A stretch of DNA of 29,900 bases from the NCBI GenBank assembly GCA_012510625.1, contig JAAZHP010000139.1, positions 1 through 29,900 of the forward strand. Reading direction: 5' to 3'. The stretch is from Bacillota bacterium. GTDB taxonomy: Bacteria > Bacillota > Dethiobacteria > DTU022. Below the pieces are notes generated by a model, which ran no database searches, was not told where the DNA came from, and saw only the letters and a program-made list of their open reading frames with translations. The position numbers were made by a program, and so were the translations under genes. Below are positions 7,423 through 15,612 of this stretch, in pieces (the first letter of the stretch is position 1; each line of letters opens with the position of its first letter).

Positions 7423-7980
7423 ATGGTAGAAGAAATCTATATCGAAGCCGGCGAGCGTATGGATAAGGTTATCAGCGCTTTTCAGCGCGAACTGGCCACC
7501 TTGCGGGCGGGAAGGGCCACCCCCGCCTTGCTGGATCGGATTGAGGTGAACTACTATGGCACACCCACTCCGCTGATCCAGCTGGCCGGGATCACAGCAC
7601 CGGAGCCGCGGCTCCTGGTAGTTCAGCCGTGGGACAAATCGTCGATGGGGGATATTGAGAAAGCCATATTAAAATCTGATCTTGGTCTTACACCGGTAAA
7701 TGACGGCAATATTATCAGGCTCTCCATTCCCCAGCTGACTGAAGAGAGGCGCCGCGAACTGGTCAAGCATGTGCGTAAGAAGGCTGAAGAGAGCAGGGTC
7801 AGCATCCGGAATATTCGCCGCGACGCCAACGAGTCGCTCAAACAGCTGGAAAAATCGAGCGAGATCTCGGAAGATGAGTGGCGGAGGGCCCAGGATGAGA
7901 TTCAGGAGCTGACGGATGAGAAAATCGCCCGGATCGATGAGCTTCTCCAGGCAAAAGAAAAAGAAGTGATGGAAGTATAG
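7423..7980 (+). CDS. frr: Ribosome recycling factor
   Basis: 185 residues, the standard length for RRF, which with EF-G splits post-termination ribosomes. Diagnostic sequences are LATLRAGRATPALLDRIEVNYYG, QPWDKSSMGDIEKAI and IRLSIPQLTEERRRELVKHVRKKAEE. The C-terminal half is the expected long helix of the three-helix bundle. The ATG at 7423 has AAAGGTGG upstream, within the pyrH end. Confidence 0.97.
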   Translation: MVEEIYIEAGERMDKVISAFQRELATLRAGRATPALLDRIEVNYYGTPTPLIQLAGITAPEPRLLVVQPWDKSSMGDIEKAILKSDLGLTPVNDGNIIRLSIPQLTEERRRELVKHVRKKAEESRVSIRNIRRDANESLKQLEKSSEISEDEWRRAQDEIQELTDEKIARIDELLQAKEKEVMEV

Positions 7981-8031
7981 AGGCTACGGGCAAGTTTTAC
8001 CTACGCCCGGAGGCCGGCAATTCTTTTAAAT

Positions 8032-8059
8032 GCGGCTCTTCCTGTGCAGGGGGAGCCGC
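8032..8059 (+). other. Hairpin between frr and uppS
   Basis: GCGGCTC (8032-8038) pairs perfectly with GAGCCGC (8053-8059). No T-run follows, so termination is doubtful; it may stabilise or pause the transcript. The surrounding 119-nt gap otherwise holds only the uppS ribosome binding site. Confidence 0.4.
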
Positions 8060-8099
8060 TGGCGTATAGTCACACAAAACAAAAAGTGAGGCTGTGACA

Positions 8100-8858
8100 A
8101 TGGAGTTAACACTCCGGGAAGAGGAGATCTTTAAAGAAATCGACCGCACCAGGATCCCCGGGCACGTGGCCATGATCATGGACGGGAACGGGCGCTGGGC
8201 CAGGGAGAGGGGCCTGCCTCGCTCCGCCGGCCACCGCCAGGGAGTGGAAACGGTCCGGGAAGTGGTCCGTTTCAGCAATCACCTGGGAATAAAGGTGCTC
8301 ACGCTTTTTGCCTTCTCCACAGAAAACTGGCGGCGACCGCCCCAGGAAATCGATTTTTTGATGAGCCTGCCGGAGCAGTACCTCCAAAGCGAGCTGCCGG
8401 AGCTGGTCAGGAAAAATGTCCGGGTCAAGCTGATGGGAGATCCGGAAAGGCTGCCGGCAAAGGTGAAGCGGGCAATTGCCAAGGGCCTGGATGCGACTGC
8501 GGGAAACAGCGGCATGATCCTCAATTTCGCCCTGAATTACGGCGCGCGGATGGAAATTGTCCGGGCGGTGCAAGCAGTGCTGGAAGATTTGCAGAAAGGC
8601 AAAATCCGGCCTGCTATAAGCGAGAAGTCTTTTGCCGCTTATCTTTACACCGCCGGGCTGCCCGATCCCGACCTGCTGATCCGGACAGGCGGCGAGTTCA
8701 GGATCAGCAACTTTTTGCTCTGGCAATTGGCCTACAGCGAGCTCTGGTTTACCCCGGTCTACTGGCCTGATTTCGGCAGGGTCCACCTGCTCCAGGCAAT
8801 CCGCGATTTTCAACAGCGGGAACGGCGCTTCGGCCGGATTTATCCCGAACAGAGGTGA
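8100..8858 (+). CDS. uppS: Isoprenyl (undecaprenyl diphosphate) synthase
   Basis: Cis-prenyltransferase making the C55 carrier lipid for peptidoglycan and other wall polymers. The 252-residue protein has HVAMIMDGNGRWA with catalytic Asp28, the RSAGHRQG phosphate-binding loop, LFAFSTENWRRP, and the C-terminal DLLIRTGGEFRISNFLLWQ and ELWFTPVYWPDF. ATG at 8100 was chosen over an in-frame GTG at 8094 because GTGAGG (8086-8091) is 8 nt from the ATG but only 2 nt from the GTG. cdsA follows at once. Confidence 0.95.
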   Translation: MELTLREEEIFKEIDRTRIPGHVAMIMDGNGRWARERGLPRSAGHRQGVETVREVVRFSNHLGIKVLTLFAFSTENWRRPPQEIDFLMSLPEQYLQSELPELVRKNVRVKLMGDPERLPAKVKRAIAKGLDATAGNSGMILNFALNYGARMEIVRAVQAVLEDLQKGKIRPAISEKSFAAYLYTAGLPDPDLLIRTGGEFRISNFLLWQLAYSELWFTPVYWPDFGRVHLLQAIRDFQQRERRFGRIYPEQR

Positions 8859-8862
8859 GTTG

Positions 8863-9669
8863 TTGGTGCTTCATTTACGCATTCTATCGGCCATGGTTGG
8901 TATCCCCATAATTCTGGGACTGGTATACCTGGGGGGAGCATATTATGCCTTCTTTATTCTTCTTGTCGCCAATTTGGGGATGCGCGAATATACAGCGTTA
9001 CTTAAAAGCAGGGCCTATCACCTGCCGGATTTTATCGGCTACGCCGGCGCCTCCATATTTTTGACCATGCTTTACCTGGGCTCTATTCAGGACGTGGAAC
9101 TTATTTTACCCGCAGTTATATTTATCATGATGAGCCTTGCCGTTTTTCTTTTACTCTATTTTGAAAAAACGGACATCCATGAATTGGCACTTATTCTCTG
9201 GGGCATAATCTATCTTGGCGGTTTTGGCGGTTACATGATTCTGCTGCGCCAGCTGCCGCAAGGGCTTACTTATACATTCATTCTTCTTGTGGGAGTCTGG
9301 GCCAACGATACTTTTGCCTATTTTGCCGGGATAAAGTGGGGAAAGAAGCGACTTGCTCCAGCGATCAGCCCCAAGAAATCTGTAGAAGGGGCTTGTGCAG
9401 CTATTACCGGCACGGTTTTGCTGGCCCTCCTTGTTGCCTTTTTCTATCCCGGCTGGATCGGGCTGACTCCGGGAAAAGCGGCGCTGCTTGGAGTGGGGAT
9501 TTCAGTTTTTGCGCAGCTGGGGGACCTGCTGGAGTCGGCTTTAAAGCGCCAGTTCGAGGTGAAAGATTCGGGACGGTTAATTCCCGGGCATGGCGGGATC
9601 CTGGATCGCTTTGACAGCCTTCTCTTTACCGCCCCCATGATCTATTACTTTTTCGCGCTCCTCGGCTAA
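8863..9669 (+). CDS. cdsA: Phosphatidate cytidylyltransferase (CDP-diacylglycerol synthase)
   Basis: Membrane enzyme forming CDP-diacylglycerol from phosphatidate and CTP, the branch point of phospholipid synthesis. 268 residues, largely hydrophobic with about seven or eight membrane segments, ending with the family signature SALKRQFEVKDSGRLIPGHG followed by GILDRFDSLLF. Three adjacent non-ATG starts are possible (TTG 8860, TTG 8863, GTG 8866); 8863 sits best behind AGAGGTGA, but this is not certain. It begins a few bases after the uppS stop. Confidence 0.93.
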   Translation: MVLHLRILSAMVGIPIILGLVYLGGAYYAFFILLVANLGMREYTALLKSRAYHLPDFIGYAGASIFLTMLYLGSIQDVELILPAVIFIMMSLAVFLLLYFEKTDIHELALILWGIIYLGGFGGYMILLRQLPQGLTYTFILLVGVWANDTFAYFAGIKWGKKRLAPAISPKKSVEGACAAITGTVLLALLVAFFYPGWIGLTPGKAALLGVGISVFAQLGDLLESALKRQFEVKDSGRLIPGHGGILDRFDSLLFTAPMIYYFFALLG

Positions 9670-9701
9670 GAGTATTCTTGCAGGGAAAAGGGGGCAAGGG
9701 A

Positions 9702-10868
9702 ATGGCGAAGAAAATAGCCCTGCTGGGCTCGACCGGCTCCATTGGGCGCCAAACGCTGGAAGTTGTAGAAAATCTCGGAGGCAGCTGCCGCATCGTCGCC
9801 CTGGCGGGGGGCAACAACCGCGATCTGCTGGAGCAGCAGGTGCGCCGTTTCCGGCCGGAACTGGCCGTTTTAAAAGATCCCGCTGCGGCCGCGGAGCTCA
9901 AGCACGCCCTGCGCGATCTTGATTGCCGGGTCGAAGCAGGACCGGAAGGACTGGTTGCTGCGGCGCGGTGGCCTTCTGCGGATATGGTGGTGAACGCCCT
10001 GGTGGGCTTTACTGGCTTCGTCCCCACCCTGGAAGCGCTGGAGGCCGGGAAAACCGTGGCCCTGGCCAATAAAGAGACCCTGGTTGCGGGGGGTGAGCTT
10101 CTGGCCCGGAGGGGACTCCTGGATCTGGAGCGGGTCTTCCCCCTGGACAGCGAGCATTCAGCCATCTACCAGTCACTGGGCGGCGTTTCTATTTCTCAGG
10201 TCAGCCGGATCTGGCTGACAGCTTCGGGAGGGCCTTTCAGGGATTGGGAAGAGGGAAAACTATCCCGGGCCACTCCGGCCGAAGCGCTGGCCCATCCCAA
10301 CTGGACCATGGGGCCGAAAATTACAGTTGATTCGGCTACTTTAATGAATAAGGGATTTGAGGTAATCGAAGCGTACTGGCTTTTTGGCTTGCCGCTGGAC
10401 CGGATTCAGGTGGTAATTCACCCGCAGAGCATCATCCATTCAGCGGTTGAATTTATTGACGGGTCGGTAATTGCCCAACTGGGTCCGGCGGATATGCGCC
10501 TGCCCATTCAATACGCGCTCAGTTACCCGGAGCGGAAGGCGAACCCATGGCCGCGATTTGATTTTCGTGGGCAGGAGCTTTCCTTCACAGAGCCCGATGT
10601 GAAGCGCTTTCCCTGCCTTGAACTGGCCTACCGGGCCATGCGTGCCGGCGGAACAATGCCGGCCTGTCTCAACGCCGCCAACGAGGTGGCGGTGGAATAT
10701 TTTCTAAAAGGCGATCTTAGATTTACCGATATCCCCAGGCTCATCGAAGGGGTTATGGCCGCGCATAGCGTGATCGAAAAGCCGGAACGTGATAAACTGG
10801 AAGAAGCGGACCGGTGGGCGCGCCGCTGCGCACAGTCGCTGCTTAATGAGCTTGAGGACAGGAGTTGA
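9702..10868 (+). CDS. dxr: 1-deoxy-D-xylulose 5-phosphate reductoisomerase
   Basis: First committed enzyme of the MEP isoprenoid pathway, NADPH dependent. The 388-residue protein begins with the Rossmann motif ALLGSTGSIGRQTL; substrate and metal motifs LANKETLVAGGELL, PLDSEHSAIYQSL, LTASGGPFRDW and HPNWTMGPKITVDSATLMNK are intact, followed by VIHPQSIIHSAVEF. ATG at 9702 has AAAAGGGGGCAAGGG upstream; an in-frame TTG at 9678 lies before that site. With uppS and ispG nearby, the locus groups isoprenoid precursor and carrier synthesis. Confidence 0.97.
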   Translation: MAKKIALLGSTGSIGRQTLEVVENLGGSCRIVALAGGNNRDLLEQQVRRFRPELAVLKDPAAAAELKHALRDLDCRVEAGPEGLVAAARWPSADMVVNALVGFTGFVPTLEALEAGKTVALANKETLVAGGELLARRGLLDLERVFPLDSEHSAIYQSLGGVSISQVSRIWLTASGGPFRDWEEGKLSRATPAEALAHPNWTMGPKITVDSATLMNKGFEVIEAYWLFGLPLDRIQVVIHPQSIIHSAVEFIDGSVIAQLGPADMRLPIQYALSYPERKANPWPRFDFRGQELSFTEPDVKRFPCLELAYRAMRAGGTMPACLNAANEVAVEYFLKGDLRFTDIPRLIEGVMAAHSVIEKPERDKLEEADRWARRCAQSLLNELEDRS

Positions 10869-10874
10869 TATCTC

Positions 10875-11894
10875 ATGCAAACGCTTATAGCTGCAGTAAT
10901 AATATTCGGCATCCTGGTTTTCGTTCACGAGTTCGGCCATTTCATCGCCGCCCGTCTAAACGGGGTTAGAGTCCTGGAGCTGGCCATCGGTATGGGGCCC
11001 AGGGTAATTAGCCGCCAGAAAGGAGAAACTGTGTATTCCCTGCGGCTTTTTCCCCTGGGAGGGTTTTGCCGGATGCTCGGCGAAAATCCCGATGAGATCA
11101 ATGAACCGGGGAGCCTGCCCGGAACGGCGCCTGCAAGAAGAGCGGCGATCATGGCTGCGGGGCCGGTGATGAATCTCCTGCTGTCTATACTGCTTTTCTT
11201 TATCATTTTCTACTTCATTGTCGGGGTGCAGTACCTTGACCGCTCCACTATTGGAAACGTTCTTCCCGGAACGCCCGCCGAAAGCGCAGGCCTGCAAGAG
11301 GGAGACGAAATTGCCGCGATCAACGGCGAACCGGTGGAGAAATGGGAAGAAGTCGTCAGGGTTATAGAGAAGCATCCCGGTGAAGAGCTGGTCTTGCTCG
11401 TGCGGCGAGACGGGATGATTAAAGAGTTCACTCTTATCGCAGAACCGTCACCGGAAAGCGGCAAAGGGAAGATCGGCATCACCCCGCTGGTGCAAAAATA
11501 TCAATTCCGGAGAGCGCTGGGGAGCAGCTTCGAGCAATTCGGGATGATTATCGCTTCTATTTTCCAGGTGTTTACCGGGCAAGTTCCGCTGGATATTACC
11601 GGTCCGGTGGGGATAGTGATTACTATTGGCGCGGTGGCCCGAACCGGTATTGTAAACCTGCTCTGGTTGACCGCCCTGATCAGCATCAGCCTGGGGCTGG
11701 TGAACCTGCTGCCCATCCCGGCCCTGGACGGGGGCAGACTCCTGTTTATACTTATCGAGGCCCTGCGCGGCCGGCCCATCGACCCGGAAAAGGAAGGGAT
11801 GGTTCATTTTATCGGCTTTGCCTTATTGCTCTTGCTCATCCTGCTGGTAACCTATAACGACCTTCTCCGCTGGGATATCTTGCCCGGCAGGTAA
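10875..11894 (+). CDS. rseP: RseP/RasP-type site-2 zinc metalloprotease
   Basis: Intramembrane protease of 339 residues. The zinc motif HEFGH lies at residues 18-22 in the first membrane segment; GPVMNLLLSILLFF forms the next; a PDZ domain with LPGTPAESAGLQEGDEI occupies roughly 125-210; and the second active-site segment NLLPIPALDGGRLLFILIEA is near the C-terminus, followed by a last hydrophobic helix. In Firmicutes such proteases cleave anti-sigma factors and signal peptides left in the membrane. It starts 6 nt after dxr. Confidence 0.93.
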   Translation: MQTLIAAVIIFGILVFVHEFGHFIAARLNGVRVLELAIGMGPRVISRQKGETVYSLRLFPLGGFCRMLGENPDEINEPGSLPGTAPARRAAIMAAGPVMNLLLSILLFFIIFYFIVGVQYLDRSTIGNVLPGTPAESAGLQEGDEIAAINGEPVEKWEEVVRVIEKHPGEELVLLVRRDGMIKEFTLIAEPSPESGKGKIGITPLVQKYQFRRALGSSFEQFGMIIASIFQVFTGQVPLDITGPVGIVITIGAVARTGIVNLLWLTALISISLGLVNLLPIPALDGGRLLFILIEALRGRPIDPEKEGMVHFIGFALLLLLILLVTYNDLLRWDILPGR

Positions 11895-11924
11895 GGCCGG
11901 ATTGTGCGAAGGGGGATACATGCT

Positions 11925-13028
11925 ATGAATTCTGCCGCCCGCCGCAGTTCACTCGCCGTCAAGGTGGGCGATCTTATCATCGGCGGAGGAGCGCCGGTGG
12001 TGATACAATCGATGACCAATACCAGGACCAGCGATATAGCCGCCACCCTGAAACAGATCCGGCTCCTGGCCGCGGCTGGATGCGAACTGGTCCGGGTGGC
12101 CGTTCCCGATGAGGCGGCTGCCGCAGCTCTCGGTGAGCTGGTCCGGGAAAGTCCCGTCCCCTTGGTCGCAGATATTCATTTTGATATCCGCCTGGCCTAC
12201 CGGGCGCTTGAGCAGGGCGCAGCCAAGATTAGGATTAACCCGGGCAATATGGGCGGAAAGGCGCGGCTGCGCGAACTTTGCCGCAGGGCAATCCGTTACG
12301 GCGCCGCTCTGCGGATTGGGGTTAACGCCGGCTCCCTGGAGCGGCATCTGCTGGTAAAGCATGGTGGAATCACTGCCGCCGCCCTGGTGGAATCGGCACT
12401 GGTTTATCTCAAGGAGGCGGAGGAGGCCGGTTTTAGCTCCATCGTGGTTTCGCTAAAAGCTTCCGACGTGCTCACCACCATCGAGGCTTACCGTCTGATT
12501 GCGGGTCAGGTTAGATATCCCCTTCACCTCGGCGTCACCGCTGCCGGCCCGCTGGAAATAGGGACCATTAAGGGCGCCGTGGGGATCGGGACCTTGCTGG
12601 CGGAGGGGATCGGTGACACTATACGCGTCTCTTTAACCGCCGATCCTCTGGCCGAGGTTCGCCTGGCCCGGCAAATACTGGAGGTGCTGCGCTTGCGCCA
12701 GCCAAGCGGGCCGGAGCTAATTTCCTGCCCCAGCTGCGGCCGCTGCACGGTAGACCTGGTATCTTTAGTCGAACAAGTTTCCCTGCTGCTTCGGGATTAT
12801 TCCCATCCGGTGAAGGTGGCCGTGATGGGCTGTGCCGTTAACGGCCCCGGCGAGGCCCGGGAAGCGGATATCGGCATTACTGCCGGCCGCAAGCGAGGCC
12901 TTATCTTTCGCCGGGGTAAAATTATCCGCACGGTACCGCAAGATAGGTTGCTGGAAGCTCTTCAGGAAGAGTTGAATTGTAATATTCTCCGCAAAACAAG
13001 GGACTGTGAGGATAAATTTGGGAGGTAG
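11925..13028 (+). CDS. ispG: 4-hydroxy-3-methylbut-2-en-1-yl diphosphate synthase (flavodoxin)
   Basis: Penultimate step of the MEP pathway, an iron-sulfur enzyme. The 367-residue protein has VKVGDLIIGGGAPVVIQSMTNT at the N-terminus, LVADIHFDIRLAYRA, KIRINPGNMGG, and the [4Fe-4S] ligands in SCPSCGRC and VAVMGCAVNGPGEA. ATG at 11925 was taken because GAAGGGGG precedes it; an in-frame GTG at 11904 would lie before that site. The last bases overlap a longer possible start of the next gene, whose own ribosome binding site is inside the ispG end. Confidence 0.95.
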   Translation: MNSAARRSSLAVKVGDLIIGGGAPVVIQSMTNTRTSDIAATLKQIRLLAAAGCELVRVAVPDEAAAAALGELVRESPVPLVADIHFDIRLAYRALEQGAAKIRINPGNMGGKARLRELCRRAIRYGAALRIGVNAGSLERHLLVKHGGITAAALVESALVYLKEAEEAGFSSIVVSLKASDVLTTIEAYRLIAGQVRYPLHLGVTAAGPLEIGTIKGAVGIGTLLAEGIGDTIRVSLTADPLAEVRLARQILEVLRLRQPSGPELISCPSCGRCTVDLVSLVEQVSLLLRDYSHPVKVAVMGCAVNGPGEAREADIGITAGRKRGLIFRRGKIIRTVPQDRLLEALQEELNCNILRKTRDCEDKFGR

Positions 13029-13032
13029 AAAG

Positions 13033-13680
13033 GTGCGCATAGCGGCAATTGTACCTGCATACAACGAAGAGAAAACCATCGGCGGCGTACTCTCCGTCCT
13101 GCAGAAATGTAAAGCGATAAACGAGATTATTGTCGTTAGCGACGGCTCCACCGATAATACAGTGGAGATAGCCCGGCAATTCAAAGGCGTGAAGCTTGTC
13201 GAGCTGGAAGAGAACAGGGGCAAGGGAGGCGCCATGAAAGCGGGCCTGGATCATACGCGGGCCGGGATTATACTCTTTCTCGATGCCGATCTCATTGGGC
13301 TGCGGGAAGATCATATTGCCGCCCTGCTCAGGCCGGTCTTGGGCGGGGAGGCCCTGATGAGCCTGGGAGTGTTTAAAAAGGGGCGGGTAGCCACCGATCT
13401 GGCGCAAAAAATGGCGCCCTATTTAACCGGGCAGCGGGCCCTGAAGCGGGATATCCTGGACCGGATTTCAGATCTAGACCTGGCCCGTTTCGGGGTGGAG
13501 GTAGCCCTGCACCGTTACGTGGAAGAGCACAAGATCCCCGTAGCCCAGGTTACCCTTGCAGACCTTTCCCACATGATGAAAGAGGAGAAATTCGGTTTTT
13601 GGAAAGGCCTTGCCGCCAGAGGCAAAATGTACTGGGAGATCATTAAATATGCGGCCAGGACCGATCCCCATATAAAATAG
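13033..13680 (+). CDS. Family 2 glycosyltransferase, soluble
   Basis: 215-residue GT-A fold glycosyltransferase. Seen: IVPAYNEEKTI (nucleotide-sugar binding start), VVSDGSTDNT (about 35-43), NRGKGGAMKAGL, the metal-binding DAD at 84-86, and an acceptor-side LTGQRALKRD. There is no membrane segment, so it is probably cytoplasmic or peripheral. The start is GTG at 13033 with GGGAGGTAG upstream. Acceptor and sugar cannot be deduced; such short GT2 proteins act on polyprenyl phosphates or small phosphorylated acceptors. It occupies the place where proS and/or polC often lie between ispG and rimP in Firmicutes. It follows ispG by 4 nt and probably ends that operon. Confidence 0.85.
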   Translation: MRIAAIVPAYNEEKTIGGVLSVLQKCKAINEIIVVSDGSTDNTVEIARQFKGVKLVELEENRGKGGAMKAGLDHTRAGIILFLDADLIGLREDHIAALLRPVLGGEALMSLGVFKKGRVATDLAQKMAPYLTGQRALKRDILDRISDLDLARFGVEVALHRYVEEHKIPVAQVTLADLSHMMKEEKFGFWKGLAARGKMYWEIIKYAARTDPHIK

Positions 13681-13701
13681 CGGCAAATTCTTTCCTTTTC
13701 C

Positions 13702-13730
13702 TTGCATTTCAGGTTCATTTGTGATACTCT
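13702..13730 (+). promoter_or_regulatory. Probable promoter of the rimP-nusA-infB operon
   Basis: TTGCAT (13702-13707) with, 15 nt further, an extended -10 TGTGATACT (ending 13728); the alternative 17-nt spacing gives the weaker TACTCT. The position in a 136-nt gap before a large operon supports a promoter; the exact hexamers are uncertain. Confidence 0.45.
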
Positions 13731-13756
13731 TTTAAAGGCGATGCGGATTTTCTGGT

Positions 13757-13780
13757 AAAGGGTGGGTTTTCCCACTCTTT
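13757..13780 (+). promoter_or_regulatory. Hairpin in the rimP leader (attenuator or terminator)
   Basis: AAAGGGTGGG pairs over 10 bp (one G-T) with CCCACTCTTT around a TTTT tetraloop. It lies downstream of the proposed promoter and 36 nt before the rimP ATG. The right arm ends in CTTT but no long T-run follows, so it could be a weak terminator of the upstream operon, or an attenuator affected by NusA or RimP. Confidence 0.55.
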
Positions 13781-13816
13781 CCTGTTAATTGAAGATCTTT
13801 TGAAGGGAGTGGACAG

Positions 13817-14278
13817 ATGTCCAGGGAAGAATTGAAAGCAAAGCTGGTCCGGCTGGTGCAGCCCATTATTGAAGAGCACGGTATGGAGCTGGTCCGGCTC
13901 GACTACAACGCCGGACGGAAAGGACATCTCTGTATCTATATTGACAAGCCCGATGGAGTAACTATTGCCGACTGCGAGGCGGTCAGCCGAGACATCTCAG
14001 GATTGCTTGACGCCTATGATCCCATTCCCCAGAGTTATATTCTCGAAGTTTCCTCGCCGGGCGTGGAGCGCGCTCTGACCCGGGAAAGTGATTTCCGGCG
14101 ATTCCAGGGGAAAATGGTGAAAATATATACCCACGAACCGGTTGCAGGGGAAAAATATTTTGGCGCCAGGCTTCTCGGAGCCGGTGAAGGCTTCGTGGAG
14201 CTGCTCCCTGAAAAAGGGGAGAGGATCAAGATACCGCTGGAGCAGATTAAAAAAGCTCACTTATGGTACCGGCCCTAA
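13817..14278 (+). CDS. rimP: Ribosome maturation factor RimP
   Basis: 153 residues, typical RimP length; it assists 30S assembly. Seen: LVQPIIEEHGMELVRLDY at the start of the N-terminal domain, IYIDKPDGVTIADCEAVSRDI, and the hallmark YILEVSSPGVERALTRESDF, followed by the small SH3-like C-terminal domain. AGGGAGTGG precedes the ATG. It heads the conserved rimP-nusA-rnpM-infB-rbfA cluster. Confidence 0.95.
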   Translation: MSREELKAKLVRLVQPIIEEHGMELVRLDYNAGRKGHLCIYIDKPDGVTIADCEAVSRDISGLLDAYDPIPQSYILEVSSPGVERALTRESDFRRFQGKMVKIYTHEPVAGEKYFGARLLGAGEGFVELLPEKGERIKIPLEQIKKAHLWYRP

Positions 14279-15576
14279 AGGGAACGGGCGCAGAGCTGAA
14301 AGGAGGTCAGGTTAAAATTTCGGTTAACAGCAAGGAGCTTATTGCCGCTTTGAAGGCAATTGAAAAAGAGAAAGGGATTGAACTGGAGATTCTCTTTGAA
14401 GCCCTGGAAGCAGCCTTGATCTCGGCTTACAAGAGAGATTTCCAGGCTTCCGGCAATGTCAGGGTAACTATTGACCGGGAATCGGGAGCAATAAAAGTTT
14501 TTTCACAGCTTAAGGTAGTCGATGAGGTGAAGCTGCCGCATCAGGAGGTGGAGCTCTACGAAGCCCGGGTTTATGATCCTCGCTGCCAGCTGGGAGACCT
14601 GGTTGAGATAGAGGTTACTCCCCGGGAATTCGGGCGCATTGCCGCTCAAACCGCCAAACAGGTAATTATTCAAAGAATCAGGGAGGCGGAACGGGCGCAG
14701 ATTTACAGCGATTTTCTGGATCGGGTTGACGATATAATCACGGGAACGGTGCGCCGTTTTGAACACCGCAATGTAATTGTCGATCTGGGCCGGGTTGAGG
14801 GGATCCTGCCCCAGGAGGAGCAGCTGCCTTTTGAGCGCTACCGGTTGAACGATAGAGTTAAGGCCGTGATCGTGGAAGTCAGGAAGAGCAGCAAGGGGCC
14901 CCAGGTAATCCTTTCCCGCAGCCATACCGTGTTTTTAAAAAGGCTCTTTGAGTTGGAGGTTCCCGAAATATACGATGGAATCGTGGAAATAAAAGCCGCA
15001 GCCAGGGAGCCCGGCTACCGGGCCAAGCTGGCGGTATATTCCAAGAACAAGGACGTTGATCCCGTCGGCTCCTGTGTCGGCCCGCGGGGCAGCCGGGTGC
15101 AGGCCATAAGCAATGAGTTGCGCGGTGAGAAAATTGATATTATCAGGTGGAGCGAGGACCCTGAAGAATACCTGGGCAATGCCCTAAGCCCGGCCAAGGT
15201 AGTAGCGGTGGAGATGAATGAAAATGAGGCCCTGGTAATTGTCCCTGATAACCAGCTTTCGCTGGCCATAGGCAAAGAGGGGCAAAATGCGCGGCTGGCC
15301 GCGAAAATTACGGGCTTCAAGATTGATATCTGCAGCGAATCGCAAATTGCCCAGGAGCGTTTCTCATCACTGGGCCTGGGCAATAATGAAAAGAAGAATG
15401 GTGCTGCCGCGTCCGGGGAGGAAGAGATAGCCGGGACGGAAGGGACTGCGCCGGAAGGGACTGCCGGTGAAAAGCCTTTGAACGGCGGCGCAGAAGAAGG
15501 GGCGGAAAGCGCCCCGGAAGATGCCGCTGATGAGAGCGCTCCGGAGGAGGCAGGAAGCGACTCGGAGAATGTTTAA
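14263..15576 (+). CDS. nusA: Transcription termination/antitermination factor NusA
   Basis: RNA polymerase-associated pausing and termination factor. The N-terminal domain (LEILFEALEAALISAYKRDF) is followed by an S1 domain (ITGTVRRFEHRNVIVDLGRVEG), and two KH domains (DPVGSCVGPRGSRVQAI; then IVPDNQLSLAIGKEGQNARL). The last 60 or so residues are an acidic, low-complexity tail. Coordinates use the first conventional ATG (14263), but no good ribosome binding site precedes it. A strong AAAGGAGGT lies at 14299-14307 inside the frame, and the conserved part starts just after; the true start is probably ATT at 14317 (see findings). It overlaps rimP by 16 nt if 14263 is used. Confidence 0.95.
   Translation: MVPALKGTGAELKGGQVKISVNSKELIAALKAIEKEKGIELEILFEALEAALISAYKRDFQASGNVRVTIDRESGAIKVFSQLKVVDEVKLPHQEVELYEARVYDPRCQLGDLVEIEVTPREFGRIAAQTAKQVIIQRIREAERAQIYSDFLDRVDDIITGTVRRFEHRNVIVDLGRVEGILPQEEQLPFERYRLNDRVKAVIVEVRKSSKGPQVILSRSHTVFLKRLFELEVPEIYDGIVEIKAAAREPGYRAKLAVYSKNKDVDPVGSCVGPRGSRVQAISNELRGEKIDIIRWSEDPEEYLGNALSPAKVVAVEMNENEALVIVPDNQLSLAIGKEGQNARLAAKITGFKIDICSESQIAQERFSSLGLGNNEKKNGAAASGEEEIAGTEGTAPEGTAGEKPLNGGAEEGAESAPEDAADESAPEEAGSDSENV
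14299..14319 (+). promoter_or_regulatory. Internal Shine-Dalgarno and probable AUU start of nusA
   Basis: AAAGGAGGT at 14299-14307 is the best ribosome binding site near the nusA start. The in-frame codon 9 nt downstream is ATT (14317-14319). No ATG, GTG or TTG occurs in frame between this site and the conserved N-terminal helix, while the first ATG (14263) lies 36 nt before it. Confidence 0.5.
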
Positions 15577-15612
15577 GCGCGCCTAGTCTAACAAAGGAGG
15601 CGGAACGGTAGA

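Noticed and set aside
8065..8070. TATAGT as -10 of a uppS promoter
   Set aside because: No acceptable -35 at 16-18 nt upstream; the match alone is not enough.
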